Assembly (NCBI GenBank): GCA_035490315.1
Contig: DATHET010000059.1
Location: 1-64,000 of the forward strand
Direction of reading: 5' to 3'
Length of the DNA: 64,000 nucleotides
DNA from: JADJQU01 sp035490315
GTDB lineage: Bacteria; Planctomycetota; UBA1135; GCA-002686595
The notes under the pieces were generated by a model. The model saw only the letters and a program-made list of their open reading frames with translations. It was not told the DNA's origin and searched no databases. The position numbers and the translations under genes are program-made. Shown in pieces: positions 8,660 to 17,225 of the stretch; within the stretch, counting starts at the first letter, position 1, and the number at the start of each line of letters is the position of its first letter.

Positions 8660-10240
8660 TCACGGTCCGACGCTGAATTCCACCGCGTCCGACAGAGTCG
8701 CGTTGTTCGGCGGCGCGAATCCGTTGTCGCGTCCCCAGAACTGCGCGTCGACCACGGTGCCCGGGACGCTCAGGTAGCCCGCGGGAATTCCCCCCAGCGC
8801 GCCGACCGCGAAGGCGTTCATGTCGATCGAGTAGACGCCCGAGCAGTCGTTCGGCGGAGGATTGCCGAGCGAGTTCAATGCGCTCGAGCGGCGCACCGGA
8901 GCGTTCATGCAGCGCAGGCCGCCCACGAAGGGAACGGCGGCCTGACCCGTGTTCGAGTAGATCAGGAGACCGGGCTTGTTGTTGATCACATTGCCGGCGC
9001 TGATCGTGAACCCGGAACCCGCGGTCGCGCTCGGCGTGCCCGTCGCGCCGATCGTCGGCGTGCAGCCGAGCGAGTTGACCTTGGCGGTGCAGTACACCGT
9101 CGGCGTCGAGCTCGCGGGAGCGATCTGCACGCCTCGCAGCGAAGTCTGCGTCAAGGCCGTGGCCAGCAGCGTCGGAGTCGTGCTGCTGTAGGTGGCGTTG
9201 TAACCCGCCGTGTCGATCAGCGTGACCAGCTCGCCGCCGCCGCTTCCGCCGCTGCCGCCCTTGCGCGTCGCGAACAGCGTCACCGCCCCGCCGCCGACGC
9301 TTCCGGTCAGACCGCGATAGGCATCCGACGAGCCGCCGAAGGCATCGTTGAGCGTCCAGGTCCCGGCGACCAAGGACCACTTCTGCAGTCCCGCCGCGCC
9401 GTCATCGGCGACGTAGACGGTGTCGACTCCCGCGACGCCCGCGTCGAGATCCGCGAAGAAGAAACCGTAGGGGCTGGTGCCGCTGGTCGGGAAGCCAGCC
9501 AGTCCCATGATCGTGTTCCCGGCGGTCGTCGGCGTTCCCGTTCCCACTGCGCCCATGCGCAGCGTGCTCGAAGCCGAGGAGACGTACAGCTGACCGTCGA
9601 ACACGTCGACCACGCGCATGTTGGTGAAAGTCGAGCTGACCACGGTGCCCGCGCCGCTGCCGCCGAGCGTGTTGTGCACGACCCCGGTCGCTGCGCCCAC
9701 GGCCCACAGGTCGTTGCCATCGGTGCTCGCCGCGCCGCGGATGTTGTTGCCGCTGAAGCTGGTTGTGGTCGTCGAGGTGTCGATGGTCGAGTCCAGGGCC
9801 ACGCGCGCGATGACACGCAGCACGCTGGTGGTCGGGGAGCTTGCCACCGCCGTGGTGCCGAGCGCCGCGTCGTAGCCGCCGAGCAGGAGGTAGCGGCCGT
9901 CCGCGGAAAGAGTGAGTGCGCCTTCCGATGTCGCGGTGCCGCTGTTGGCGAAGGAGCTGTTGAGGCCCGAGGCCGTCGTCGGCAGCGGCACGGACTGGAC
10001 CAAGGCTCCAGCGGGCGTGTACTCATCGAGGAACACGGCGGTCGCCGCGTTGCTCAAGGGGGCGTTTCCGTCGCCGATGCGCACGACGACGACATTGCCT
10101 GGCGTGAAGGTGCCGGCGTCCGCGACGGCTTGCGCGCAGGGCAGGACGCAGGCGAGCCAGGTCAGAGGGGAGGCCGTCAGGCCTTGGATGCACGAGAGCG
10201 CGGAGCGCGGTCCCAGGGGTCGTTTCGTGGAGAGATTCAT
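8660..10240 (-). CDS. Secreted beta-propeller-like protein with WGRD/LSDA C-terminal domain
   Basis: A 526-residue exported protein. The first 45 residues form a long signal sequence (LTWLACVLPCAQAVADA). The central 320 residues are rich in Gly, Ser and Thr with repeated blade-like strands (GRYLLLGGYD, DGQLYVSSAS, GVDTVYVADDG), suggesting a beta-propeller that reads as a time-series or property-listing fold. The last 145 residues are the domain shared with several neighbours: YCTAKVNSLGC, NNKPGLLIY, CSGVYSIDMNAFAVG, QFWGRDNG and LSDAVEF. Four cysteines there could form disulfides. ATG 10240 is chosen for the signal peptide; the frame upstream to 10357 is not protein-like. Function unknown; probably a cell-surface or extracellular protein. 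Confidence 0.75.
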   Translation of the reverse strand: MNLSTKRPLGPRSALSCIQGLTASPLTWLACVLPCAQAVADAGTFTPGNVVVVRIGDGNAPLSNAATAVFLDEYTPAGALVQSVPLPTTASGLNSSFANSGTATSEGALTLSADGRYLLLGGYDAALGTTAVASSPTTSVLRVIARVALDSTIDTSTTTTSFSGNNIRGAASTDGNDLWAVGAATGVVHNTLGGSGAGTVVSSTFTNMRVVDVFDGQLYVSSASSTLRMGAVGTGTPTTAGNTIMGLAGFPTSGTSPYGFFFADLDAGVAGVDTVYVADDGAAGLQKWSLVAGTWTLNDAFGGSSDAYRGLTGSVGGGAVTLFATRKGGSGGSGGGELVTLIDTAGYNATYSSTTPTLLATALTQTSLRGVQIAPASSTPTVYCTAKVNSLGCTPTIGATGTPSATAGSGFTISAGNVINNKPGLLIYSNTGQAAVPFVGGLRCMNAPVRRSSALNSLGNPPPNDCSGVYSIDMNAFAVGALGGIPAGYLSVPGTVVDAQFWGRDNGFAPPNNATLSDAVEFSVGP

Positions 10241-10557
10241 GGGGGATGCTTGGGTGACGAGGGTTGGCTGGGTGCGGCAGGACCGGAGAGGCCTGTTCCC
10301 CAAGCTCAAGTTCGTTGCCTCAAGCGCCGTCGCGGCGCTGCTTGAAGTTTCGATCAAGCGCTGCAGCCGAATCGCTCGGGTCCTACAGCGCGGGCGATTT
10401 CGTGATGCTTCCGTAAAGCCACGCGCCGCTACGGATTCACCACATCCGTGTCGCCCTGAGCGCCCTGGGGGCAGCCGCGGAGGCCCGGGATCGGAACTTG
10501 CCTTACTCCGCGCTCACGTCTGGCCCGCCTGCGTCTATCCACCGAAAGGAAGAACTC
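10241..10557. other. Intergenic region between divergent secreted-protein genes
   Basis: About 320 bases upstream of two divergently read exported proteins, so it should contain both promoters. I see only a ribosome site for the right-hand gene (AAGGAAG at about 10547-10553) and no clear promoter hexamers. Confidence 0.4.
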
Positions 10558-12165
10558 ATGTCGCCGCTTCGTTCGCCGTTCGCGCTCGCATTCCTGCTCT
10601 GCACGCTCCCCGCCACCGCTCTAGCCCAGGACCTGCTCTTCGAGCATCCACAATACTTGCCTGGAGACAGCGGTCTGCAGCTCGCAGCCCTGGGCGATGC
10701 GAATGGCGACGGGATCGCCGATTTCGCGGTCTCCGCTTCCTATGAAGGAGGCGGCACGGTCCGCGTGTTTTCGGGCGCCACGCAGCTGCCGATCTACACC
10801 TTCGTCGGAGATGCCCAGACCGTCCGACTGGGATCCAGCCTGGCCCTGATCGGCGATGTCGATCTGGACGGAGTCAAGGACCTGGCGGCCGGCTCGGATG
10901 CGGCGGTGCGTGTGTTCTCGCTGGCGACCGGCCAACCCTTGTACACCGTAACTGGCCCCTCGATCGACCGGTTCGGGTATTCGGTCGCGCGCACCGCCGA
11001 TTTCGACGGGGATGGAACGGCGGACTTCGCGGTCGGCGCCCCTCAGGCCTCGGTATGGGGAGGCGGGGACCATTGGACGTTTTCCTTTGCGGGGCACGGC
11101 TACGTCCAGGTCTTCTCGGGGCAGAGCGGAAATCTGCTGACCACGATCTACGGTCCGGGGAACAGGCGCGGGTTCGGCGGATCGATCGCGAACGTCGGCA
11201 ATCTGGATGGCGATGGGGTCGACGACCTGGCGATCGGGCACTTCCTCCGACCCTACCTCCCCGAGAGCTTTCCTCCCGTGCACACTTACTCGGGTGCCAG
11301 CCTGACTCAGATCGGTGAAGCGACTTTGCCTGGGCATGGCGCACAGGTCCGTGCGCTCGGGGATGTGGACTCCGACGGGACGGACGATTTCGTTGCAGGC
11401 GACTTGGACTTTGGCGTGCGCGTGATCTCGGGTGCCACGCTGTCGATCCTTTATGCCGCGGGCGGCATCGGCCCCTACGACTGGTTCGGTTATTCCCTTT
11501 CGCGCATCGGCGACATGGACGGCGACGGATTCCCCGAGCTGCTGATCGGCTCTCCAAGCCCCGGTTATGCGAGGATACTCTCCGGCCGCACGGGCGCCGT
11601 CCTGCAGACCCTCGTTGGAAAAGATGGCTCCCCGGGACTCGGCCGAAACGTCTCGGCGCTCGGAGACATCGACGGAGACGGCAAGGAGGAGTTCCTGGTC
11701 ACCACGGCCTCCAATTACAGCGGCTTCTGCAGCACGCGCGTCTACAGCGGCCGCTTCGGATTCTCCGCTCCCACCAATTACTGCTGGGGAGGCGTCAACG
11801 AGGTGCTGACGAGCGCTGCGATCGGTTTCACGGGCTCGACGAGCATCTCGGGCAATGCCTTGACAATGACGCTTTCGAGCGCAGCTCCCGGACAGCTGGG
11901 CCTGCTTTTCTGCGGCAGGACCGCGAGCTTGAAAACACTCAACCCAGTGACCAACTGGCGCGGGGTCCTCTGCGTCGGATCGATCGCTCGTCGGTTCGGG
12001 CCGGCAATGCCGATCTCGAGCCAGGGCACGCTGGCCCGCGCCGTGGACCTCGGCCCCGGGAGTCCCTTCACCATCGGCTCGACCTGGTATTTCCAGTTCG
12101 CCTATTCCGGGACTCCGCAGCGACTCAATTCCTCGGATGCCCTGGCGGTGACCTTCACTCCGTGA
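10558..12165 (+). CDS. Secreted FG-GAP/integrin-alpha-like beta-propeller protein
   Basis: A 535-residue protein. ATG 10558 follows AAGGAAGAACTC and starts a clean signal peptide (FALAFLLCTLPATALAQ). About seven FG-GAP blades follow, each with a calcium-loop-like motif such as LGDANGDGIADFAVS, IGDVDLDGVKDLAAG, TADFDGDGTADFAVG, IGDMDGDGFPELLIG and LGDIDGDGKEEFLV. The last 130 residues (from TNYCWGGVNEV to the end ALAVTFTP) are a divergent form of the C-terminal domain of its neighbours, keeping the YC start, GVLCVG and LNSSDALAV. Such proteins usually act at the cell surface, in adhesion or as secreted factors; the ligand is unknown. Confidence 0.85.
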   Translation: MSPLRSPFALAFLLCTLPATALAQDLLFEHPQYLPGDSGLQLAALGDANGDGIADFAVSASYEGGGTVRVFSGATQLPIYTFVGDAQTVRLGSSLALIGDVDLDGVKDLAAGSDAAVRVFSLATGQPLYTVTGPSIDRFGYSVARTADFDGDGTADFAVGAPQASVWGGGDHWTFSFAGHGYVQVFSGQSGNLLTTIYGPGNRRGFGGSIANVGNLDGDGVDDLAIGHFLRPYLPESFPPVHTYSGASLTQIGEATLPGHGAQVRALGDVDSDGTDDFVAGDLDFGVRVISGATLSILYAAGGIGPYDWFGYSLSRIGDMDGDGFPELLIGSPSPGYARILSGRTGAVLQTLVGKDGSPGLGRNVSALGDIDGDGKEEFLVTTASNYSGFCSTRVYSGRFGFSAPTNYCWGGVNEVLTSAAIGFTGSTSISGNALTMTLSSAAPGQLGLLFCGRTASLKTLNPVTNWRGVLCVGSIARRFGPAMPISSQGTLARAVDLGPGSPFTIGSTWYFQFAYSGTPQRLNSSDALAVTFTP

Positions 12166-12182
12166 GGGGCCTCTGACCCGCA

Positions 12183-12211
12183 GGCCGACCCTGGCGATGC
12201 CGGGGTCGGCC
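12183..12211 (+). terminator. Hairpin terminator after the FG-GAP gene
   Basis: Nine perfect base pairs (12183-12191 with 12203-12211) around an 11-base loop, 18 bases after the stop codon. A weak GTTATC tail follows. Its overlap with the ATG at 12197 argues that the next gene starts later, at GTG 12227. Confidence 0.55.
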
Positions 12212-12226
12212 GTTATCATCGAGTCA

Positions 12227-14428
12227 GTGGAAACCCTTAGCGCACCTGGCGTTCCTTCGAGAATCCTCGCCTACCTCGCGGCCTTCCTGACCGTCTCGCT
12301 CGGCGCGACCGCTCAGAGCTTCCAGCTGGCACCGCAGCTCGTTCCGCAGGGCGCCCCTTTCAACGCGTCCTACACGGAGTCGCTCGATTTCGCCGACGTC
12401 GATCTCGACGGCGACTGGGACGCGATCTTTGCCGACGGCGGCGACTTCGGGAACGATCAGAACCGACTGTGGATCAACATGGGCGGAGCTCAGGGCGGCA
12501 CGCTCGGTGTGTTCCAGGATCGGACTTCGACGCAGCTCCCGAGCTTGATCGACGACAGCCGCGACGTGGACTTCATCGACATCGACGACGACGGCGATGC
12601 GGACGTGTTCACCTCGAACACGTCGCAGATCGTCAACCAGACCTGTCGCTGGTGGATCAACATGGGCGGGATCCAGGGCGGCACGGCCGGGTTCTTCACG
12701 GACCAGACGTCGACCCGCTACCGGAACATCGGCGTGAACAATGCTTCGAGCTCGTCGTCCGTCGCTTCGAGCTTGACCCTCGCCGCCGGAGGATTCATCG
12801 ACTGGTCCGGAGACTCGTCCTTCGCCGATCTCGATGGCGACGGCTTCCGCGACCTGTTCCAGAGCACGTACGGAGCCCTGTCGGGCGGCAATGTGCCCGC
12901 GCGCATTTTCCTGAACGACGGCAGCGGAGTCTTCGAGGAGTTCAATCCGAGCGGGTTCCAGCTTTCGGGCACGGAGATTTCCAACGGCATGCCTGCCCTG
13001 TGGGCCCAGGGAACCCAGCAGGATCAGACCACGAACACGGTCGGCCAGCGCGCGGACATCGCCACCCTGGCTATGTCGCTCGAGTTCGGCGATCTCGACG
13101 GCGACTACGACATCGACATCCTGCACGGGAACCGGACGACCACGCCGCGCATCTTCCGCAACCTGGACGTCGAGCAGGGTGGGCAGCTCGCTTTCCGCGA
13201 CATCACAGCCGTGGCCCTGCCCTCGAACTGGGTGATGGGCTCGGGCAAGTACGAGCAGGAGCTCGGCGATCTCGACAACGACGGCGATCTCGACATCTAC
13301 GGGATGAACTGGATCGACGACTTCTGCGACGCGATCTTCACCAACCAGGGCACGGGACAGTTCACGTATTCGGACGTGGGCGATTCGTGCCAGCGCGAGA
13401 GTCAGGCCAACTTCCTCGATTACGACAACGACGGCGACATCGACGTTTTCTTGACGAGGCTGTCCTATTCGGAGCGCGTCCAGCGCAATGCAGGCGCGGC
13501 GGGCGGTTACGCATTCGCTCCGGGGACGGTCCTGCTGCCCGCGTCCAGCTCGCATTCCTGGGGAGCCGACCTTTGCGACGTCGATGGCGACGGCGACAGC
13601 GACGCCCTGGTCGCGAACGATTTGAACCAGCCCAACGAGCTGTTGATCAACGCGGGCGGAGTGGCCGACAGCTTCGCGCCGCGGATTCCCCACCTCGTGC
13701 AGGCGGCGGATCGGGCGGCTGGCGCGGCCGCGACGATCGTGCGGGCCCAGGTGTACGACAATGCCGCGAGCTACCAGACGGGTGAGAACCCGACCTCGAT
13801 CGAGTACGCGGTCAATGGGGGAGCCTTCAGCAGCCTGCCGATGCGCTGGGCTGGCGGCCAGATCTTCCGCGCCGAGATCCCGGGCCAGCTCGTCGGGACG
13901 ATCACTTACCGAGTCGTGTCGCGCGACGAGCAGGGCAACACGGGCAGCTCCGCGACGCTCGCGTACCAGGCGACGCCCTGCGACTCGGGCGCGTTCACCT
14001 ACTGCACGGCCAAGCTCAATTCCTGCGGCACGCTGCCCGCGATTTCCTTTCAGGGAGCGCCCAGCGCCTCGGCCGCGAGCGGTTTCGTGCTCGAGTCCAG
14101 CGGCGCGCGCGCTGGCAAGCAAGGTCTCCTGCTCTACGGCACGAATGGACCCGCGGCCCTGCCCTTCCAAGGTGGGACCCTGTGTCTCGCCGGGCCAGGA
14201 ATCCGTCGCGGTCCGCTGGTGACCGCGATCGGCGGCAGCGCGGGACCGGTGTGCGACGCGGTCTTCCGCATGGACATGAACGCCTTCGCCTCAGGTCAGG
14301 CTGGCGGCAATCCCTCGGCCTCGCTGCACACCATCGGCCAGCACATCCAGGTCCAATGGTGGGGCCGCGATTCGGTCGCGATCGGGACTCTGCTGTCCGA
14401 TGCGATCGAATACGCTGTCTGTCCCTGA
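12227..14428 (+). CDS. Secreted VCBS/FG-GAP repeat protein with WGRD C-terminal domain
   Basis: A 733-residue exported protein. I prefer GTG 12227: the ATG at 12197 lies inside the preceding hairpin, and the signal peptide (ILAYLAAFLTVSLGATAQS) fits the later start. Blades carry Asp-rich loops such as FADVDLDGDWDAIF, IDIDDDGDADVF, FADLDGDGFRDLF, LGDLDNDGDLDIYG and FLDYDNDGDIDVF. About 110 residues before the end is an Ig-like segment (YRVVSRDEQGNTG). The C-terminal domain has YCTAKLNSCG, GLLLYGTNG, MDMNAFASG, WWGRD and LSDAIEYAVCP. The protein at 62008 is a close relative with the same order of parts. Likely a calcium-binding surface protein; the function is not known. Confidence 0.85.
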   Translation: METLSAPGVPSRILAYLAAFLTVSLGATAQSFQLAPQLVPQGAPFNASYTESLDFADVDLDGDWDAIFADGGDFGNDQNRLWINMGGAQGGTLGVFQDRTSTQLPSLIDDSRDVDFIDIDDDGDADVFTSNTSQIVNQTCRWWINMGGIQGGTAGFFTDQTSTRYRNIGVNNASSSSSVASSLTLAAGGFIDWSGDSSFADLDGDGFRDLFQSTYGALSGGNVPARIFLNDGSGVFEEFNPSGFQLSGTEISNGMPALWAQGTQQDQTTNTVGQRADIATLAMSLEFGDLDGDYDIDILHGNRTTTPRIFRNLDVEQGGQLAFRDITAVALPSNWVMGSGKYEQELGDLDNDGDLDIYGMNWIDDFCDAIFTNQGTGQFTYSDVGDSCQRESQANFLDYDNDGDIDVFLTRLSYSERVQRNAGAAGGYAFAPGTVLLPASSSHSWGADLCDVDGDGDSDALVANDLNQPNELLINAGGVADSFAPRIPHLVQAADRAAGAAATIVRAQVYDNAASYQTGENPTSIEYAVNGGAFSSLPMRWAGGQIFRAEIPGQLVGTITYRVVSRDEQGNTGSSATLAYQATPCDSGAFTYCTAKLNSCGTLPAISFQGAPSASAASGFVLESSGARAGKQGLLLYGTNGPAALPFQGGTLCLAGPGIRRGPLVTAIGGSAGPVCDAVFRMDMNAFASGQAGGNPSASLHTIGQHIQVQWWGRDSVAIGTLLSDAIEYAVCP

Positions 14429-14438
14429 TCGATCAGGG
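14423..14438. repeat. 16-base palindrome spanning both stop codons of convergent genes
   Basis: The sequence is its own reverse complement and contains the last Pro codon and TGA of each convergent gene. The two genes are only four bases apart, so little room remains for a separate terminator. Confidence 0.7.
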
Positions 14439-16871
14439 ATACACGAGCACTTCGAGCGCCGAGCTGATCCCGCAGCCCAGGCTGTCGCCGGGATCCTGGA
14501 ACCAGGCCTGGGCAAAGAACGTCGTGCCGATTTTCGGCGCGGTCAGCGTGTACGGCAGCTCCGCGTAGCCCACGAAGTCCAGCGAAAGAACGCCGACGCG
14601 TTTCACCGGCGGACGAACGTAGAGCGTGCCGCCGAGGAAGGGCTGATTCCAGCTCGCGCCGCCGACGAAGACCACCGCGGTCTGGTTGGGCATCGCTGAA
14701 TCGACGACGAGGCGGAAGTTGTTGTCGGCCACGCTGGGGAAACCCTGCGAGCGCATCAGCGGGCTGGCGCCCGAGGAAGTCAGCTTGCCGAGCCCGAATT
14801 CGATCGGGTGCTTGAGCAGATCCAGGCGCGAGGCGAATCCCTCCATCGTCGCCGAGACGCCGCGCACCGTGCGGTGAGCGCCCGGTGTGGTCGGAAAGAA
14901 GAAGCTCGCGGTCTCGCCAGCGAAAAGAACGGTGTCCGCGTCGATGGCCGCGATCGAGAAGGCGCGCTCGTCATCAGCGCCGCCGAAGAAAGTCGAGTAG
15001 CCGAGCTTCTCCAGGTCCGTCGTCGCTCGGATCACGAAGATGTCGCCGGGAGGACCGGGCGAGCCCGAGTTCAGTGCGCGGTCGAAGGCTCCGGGCGTGG
15101 TGGGAAAGTCCGCGGAATCCGTCCAGCCCGCGGCGAACAGATCGCCGCTCTTGCCGAGCACCATCGCCAGGACGTCGTCGGACCCCGTGCCGCCCAGGAA
15201 CGTGGAAGCGAGGGTCGCGCCGCTGGGCGCGAGTTGCACGAGGAAGCCGTCGTCGAGTCCGCCGTGCAAGGGACCGAACACGCCGGCGGTCACGGGCATG
15301 CCGCTGCTGTTGGTGCGGCCCGCGGCGAAGGCGTGGTCGCTCGCGTCGCTGGCGACCGCGCGCACGTGATCGTCGCCCGGTCCGCCGATCGCGACCGACA
15401 TCAGGAGCTGCGTCGCCCCCGGATTGAACCGGGCGACGAATCCGTCCTCGCCTCCGAGGTAGACGCCGGTCAGGAAGGGGAAGTCGACCGATTGCGTCGC
15501 GCCGCCGACCAGGATGCCGCTGGGCGCTAGAGCAATGCCCGCGATGCCGTCGACCGACGAGCCGCCCAGGAAAGTCGACCAGCTCAGGGCGCTGCCGTCC
15601 GCCAGGAGGTAGGAAAGGCAGGCGTCCGAACTGCCGCCGGGGGCGAGCTGCGTGTCGTAGGCCCCGAACGACACGGGATAATTGCCGCTGCGCGTCCAGC
15701 CGCCCACGCTCACGCCATTGGCGGAGTCGATCGCCAGGGCGTGCAATTCGTCGCGCTGCGTGCCGCCGAGGAACGTCGACCAGGTGAGCAGCGTGCCTGC
15801 CGCGGAGAGTCGCGCGACGAAGCCGTCGGCGACTCCGCCGAAGCTCGTGTCGAACGCGCCGGCCGTCACCGGAAAATTCGTCGAGCTGGTCGTCCCCGCG
15901 ATCGTCACCGCGCCGTTGGAATGGATCGCCATCGCTTCGACGAAGTCGTCCGCCAGTCCGCCGAGGAACGTGGACCAGAGCAACGCGCCCTGCCCATCGA
16001 TCGCGGACACGAACACGTCGTTGGCGCCGTTCAAGGTCGTGTCGAAGACGCCCGGAGTCGTCGGGAAATCGCCGGATTCGGTGTTGCCCGCGATCACCGC
16101 CGTGCCGTCGTGGGCGTCGACGATCGCGTGCGCGGACTGCGCGATGGTGCCGCCGATGTACGTCGACCAGATCAAGGCCGGATCGATCACCAGACGCGCG
16201 TCGGCGCGGCGCTCGGGCACCGTGAAACCGAAGTGCGTGTCATCGAGGCGCACGAAAGCGCTGGCGCAGTCGTGCACGGCTCCCGAGGCGTCGATTTCGA
16301 AAGCGCGCGCGGGCGATTGGCGCAGGGCTCCGAGGGGAGTCTCCAGCGTCAGCGAACCGTCGGCACCGATCTCGGCCAGGGTCGCACCTTCGATCTCGAA
16401 CACCAGGGCGTCGAGGTCGGCTCCTGGCGCGAGCTCGAGGTCGTATTCCAAGCTGCCCGCTTCGCTGCGCAGCAGCACATCCACGCCGGGGACGAGCCCG
16501 GGGTAGCGCACGCGCGCGAAGGAACGCGCGCCGATTCCGCTGCGCTCGCCCAGGAAGTAGTTGCTGAGCGCGGCGCCCGCGTCCAGGCCCAACGGCACGC
16601 TGCCCTCGCAGCCCTTCACTTGCATGCGCACCACGCAGCCTCGGCCCGACTCGCCCGCGACGGCCAGCCGCCAGCCGCGATCCTCGATCGCCACGCGCCA
16701 GCCGCCGCCGATCGCCGTGAAGCGCACGTCATCGGACCATTGGCCGCGGTTCTCGACGAAGGGAGTCCCAACGGCCTTCGAGAGCGACACGGGGACCTGC
16801 GCGTGCAGCTCACCCGCCAGCGGGAGAGCTGTCAGGAGCGCGATCCAGGCCTTGGGCCACGAAGTGTTCAT
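14433..16871 (-). CDS. Secreted SBBP beta-propeller protein
   Basis: An 812-residue exported protein. ATG 16871 begins the signal peptide (WIALLTALPLAGELHAQ). The N-terminal domain (FVENRGQWSDDVRF, then YDLELAPGADLDAL) is the module that usually precedes SBBP repeats. Some ten repeats of about 50 residues follow with the consensus WSTFLGG, a short insert, AGxTxSxxFPxTxGAFD and GxxDGFVARL. The last 120 residues (PFLGGTLYVRPPVKR, QAWFQDPGD, ALEVLVYP) resemble another variant of the local C-terminal domain. It ends four bases from the convergent VCBS gene. The repeat class is well known in planctomycete and other surface proteins; the ligand is unknown. Confidence 0.85.
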   Translation of the reverse strand: MNTSWPKAWIALLTALPLAGELHAQVPVSLSKAVGTPFVENRGQWSDDVRFTAIGGGWRVAIEDRGWRLAVAGESGRGCVVRMQVKGCEGSVPLGLDAGAALSNYFLGERSGIGARSFARVRYPGLVPGVDVLLRSEAGSLEYDLELAPGADLDALVFEIEGATLAEIGADGSLTLETPLGALRQSPARAFEIDASGAVHDCASAFVRLDDTHFGFTVPERRADARLVIDPALIWSTYIGGTIAQSAHAIVDAHDGTAVIAGNTESGDFPTTPGVFDTTLNGANDVFVSAIDGQGALLWSTFLGGLADDFVEAMAIHSNGAVTIAGTTSSTNFPVTAGAFDTSFGGVADGFVARLSAAGTLLTWSTFLGGTQRDELHALAIDSANGVSVGGWTRSGNYPVSFGAYDTQLAPGGSSDACLSYLLADGSALSWSTFLGGSSVDGIAGIALAPSGILVGGATQSVDFPFLTGVYLGGEDGFVARFNPGATQLLMSVAIGGPGDDHVRAVASDASDHAFAAGRTNSSGMPVTAGVFGPLHGGLDDGFLVQLAPSGATLASTFLGGTGSDDVLAMVLGKSGDLFAAGWTDSADFPTTPGAFDRALNSGSPGPPGDIFVIRATTDLEKLGYSTFFGGADDERAFSIAAIDADTVLFAGETASFFFPTTPGAHRTVRGVSATMEGFASRLDLLKHPIEFGLGKLTSSGASPLMRSQGFPSVADNNFRLVVDSAMPNQTAVVFVGGASWNQPFLGGTLYVRPPVKRVGVLSLDFVGYAELPYTLTAPKIGTTFFAQAWFQDPGDSLGCGISSALEVLVYP

Positions 16872-17225
16872 GCGACGCTTCACGACTGGGTAAGAGTCGA
16901 AGCCTCCCCTGGATGTTCCGCCTCGCCACATTCCGCCGCCGCGGCGAGCGCTGCCGAGCAGGCGATTCCCAGCGGGCGCACGGTGCGACAGGTGATCCGA
17001 TCCCACACCAGCATGGTATCCCCCCCAGCGAGTCGGGGGACATGTGACAAACCATTCGGCGAAATCCCTGAGCGGCAACCCCTGGTAGGCGCCGCGGAGT
17101 CGCGAGCGGATCCGCGCGGGCCGCGACTTCGCATCGCGCGTTGACAGCACGGGGACGGCCAACGTCTACTCGGCCAGCCCGGATTTCCCTCCGACGGTCC
17201 GCGAGGACCGAGCGACTCGTCCCGC
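16872..17225. other. Intergenic region between divergent genes
   Basis: About 350 bases carrying upstream signals for the SBBP gene (leftward) and the toroid gene (rightward). The only convincing signal is the promoter-like pair near the right end, listed separately. The rest shows no gene-like frame. Confidence 0.45.
17141..17170 (+). promoter_or_regulatory. Sigma-70-like promoter of the toroid gene
   Basis: TTGACA at 17141-17146, 18 bases, then TCTACT at 17165-17170 (four of six -10 positions match). Transcription would start near 17178, leaving a leader of about 48 bases before ATG 17226. Confidence 0.4.

Noticed and set aside
12197..12226. ATG 12197 as the start of the VCBS gene
   Set aside because: It lies within the hairpin after the previous gene and precedes a non-signal stretch; GTG 12227 gives a clean signal peptide.
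14433..16871. Possible CRISPR array in the SBBP gene
   Set aside because: The near-repeats are coding, in frame, with 50-residue protein periodicity and varied spacing; they are protein repeats.
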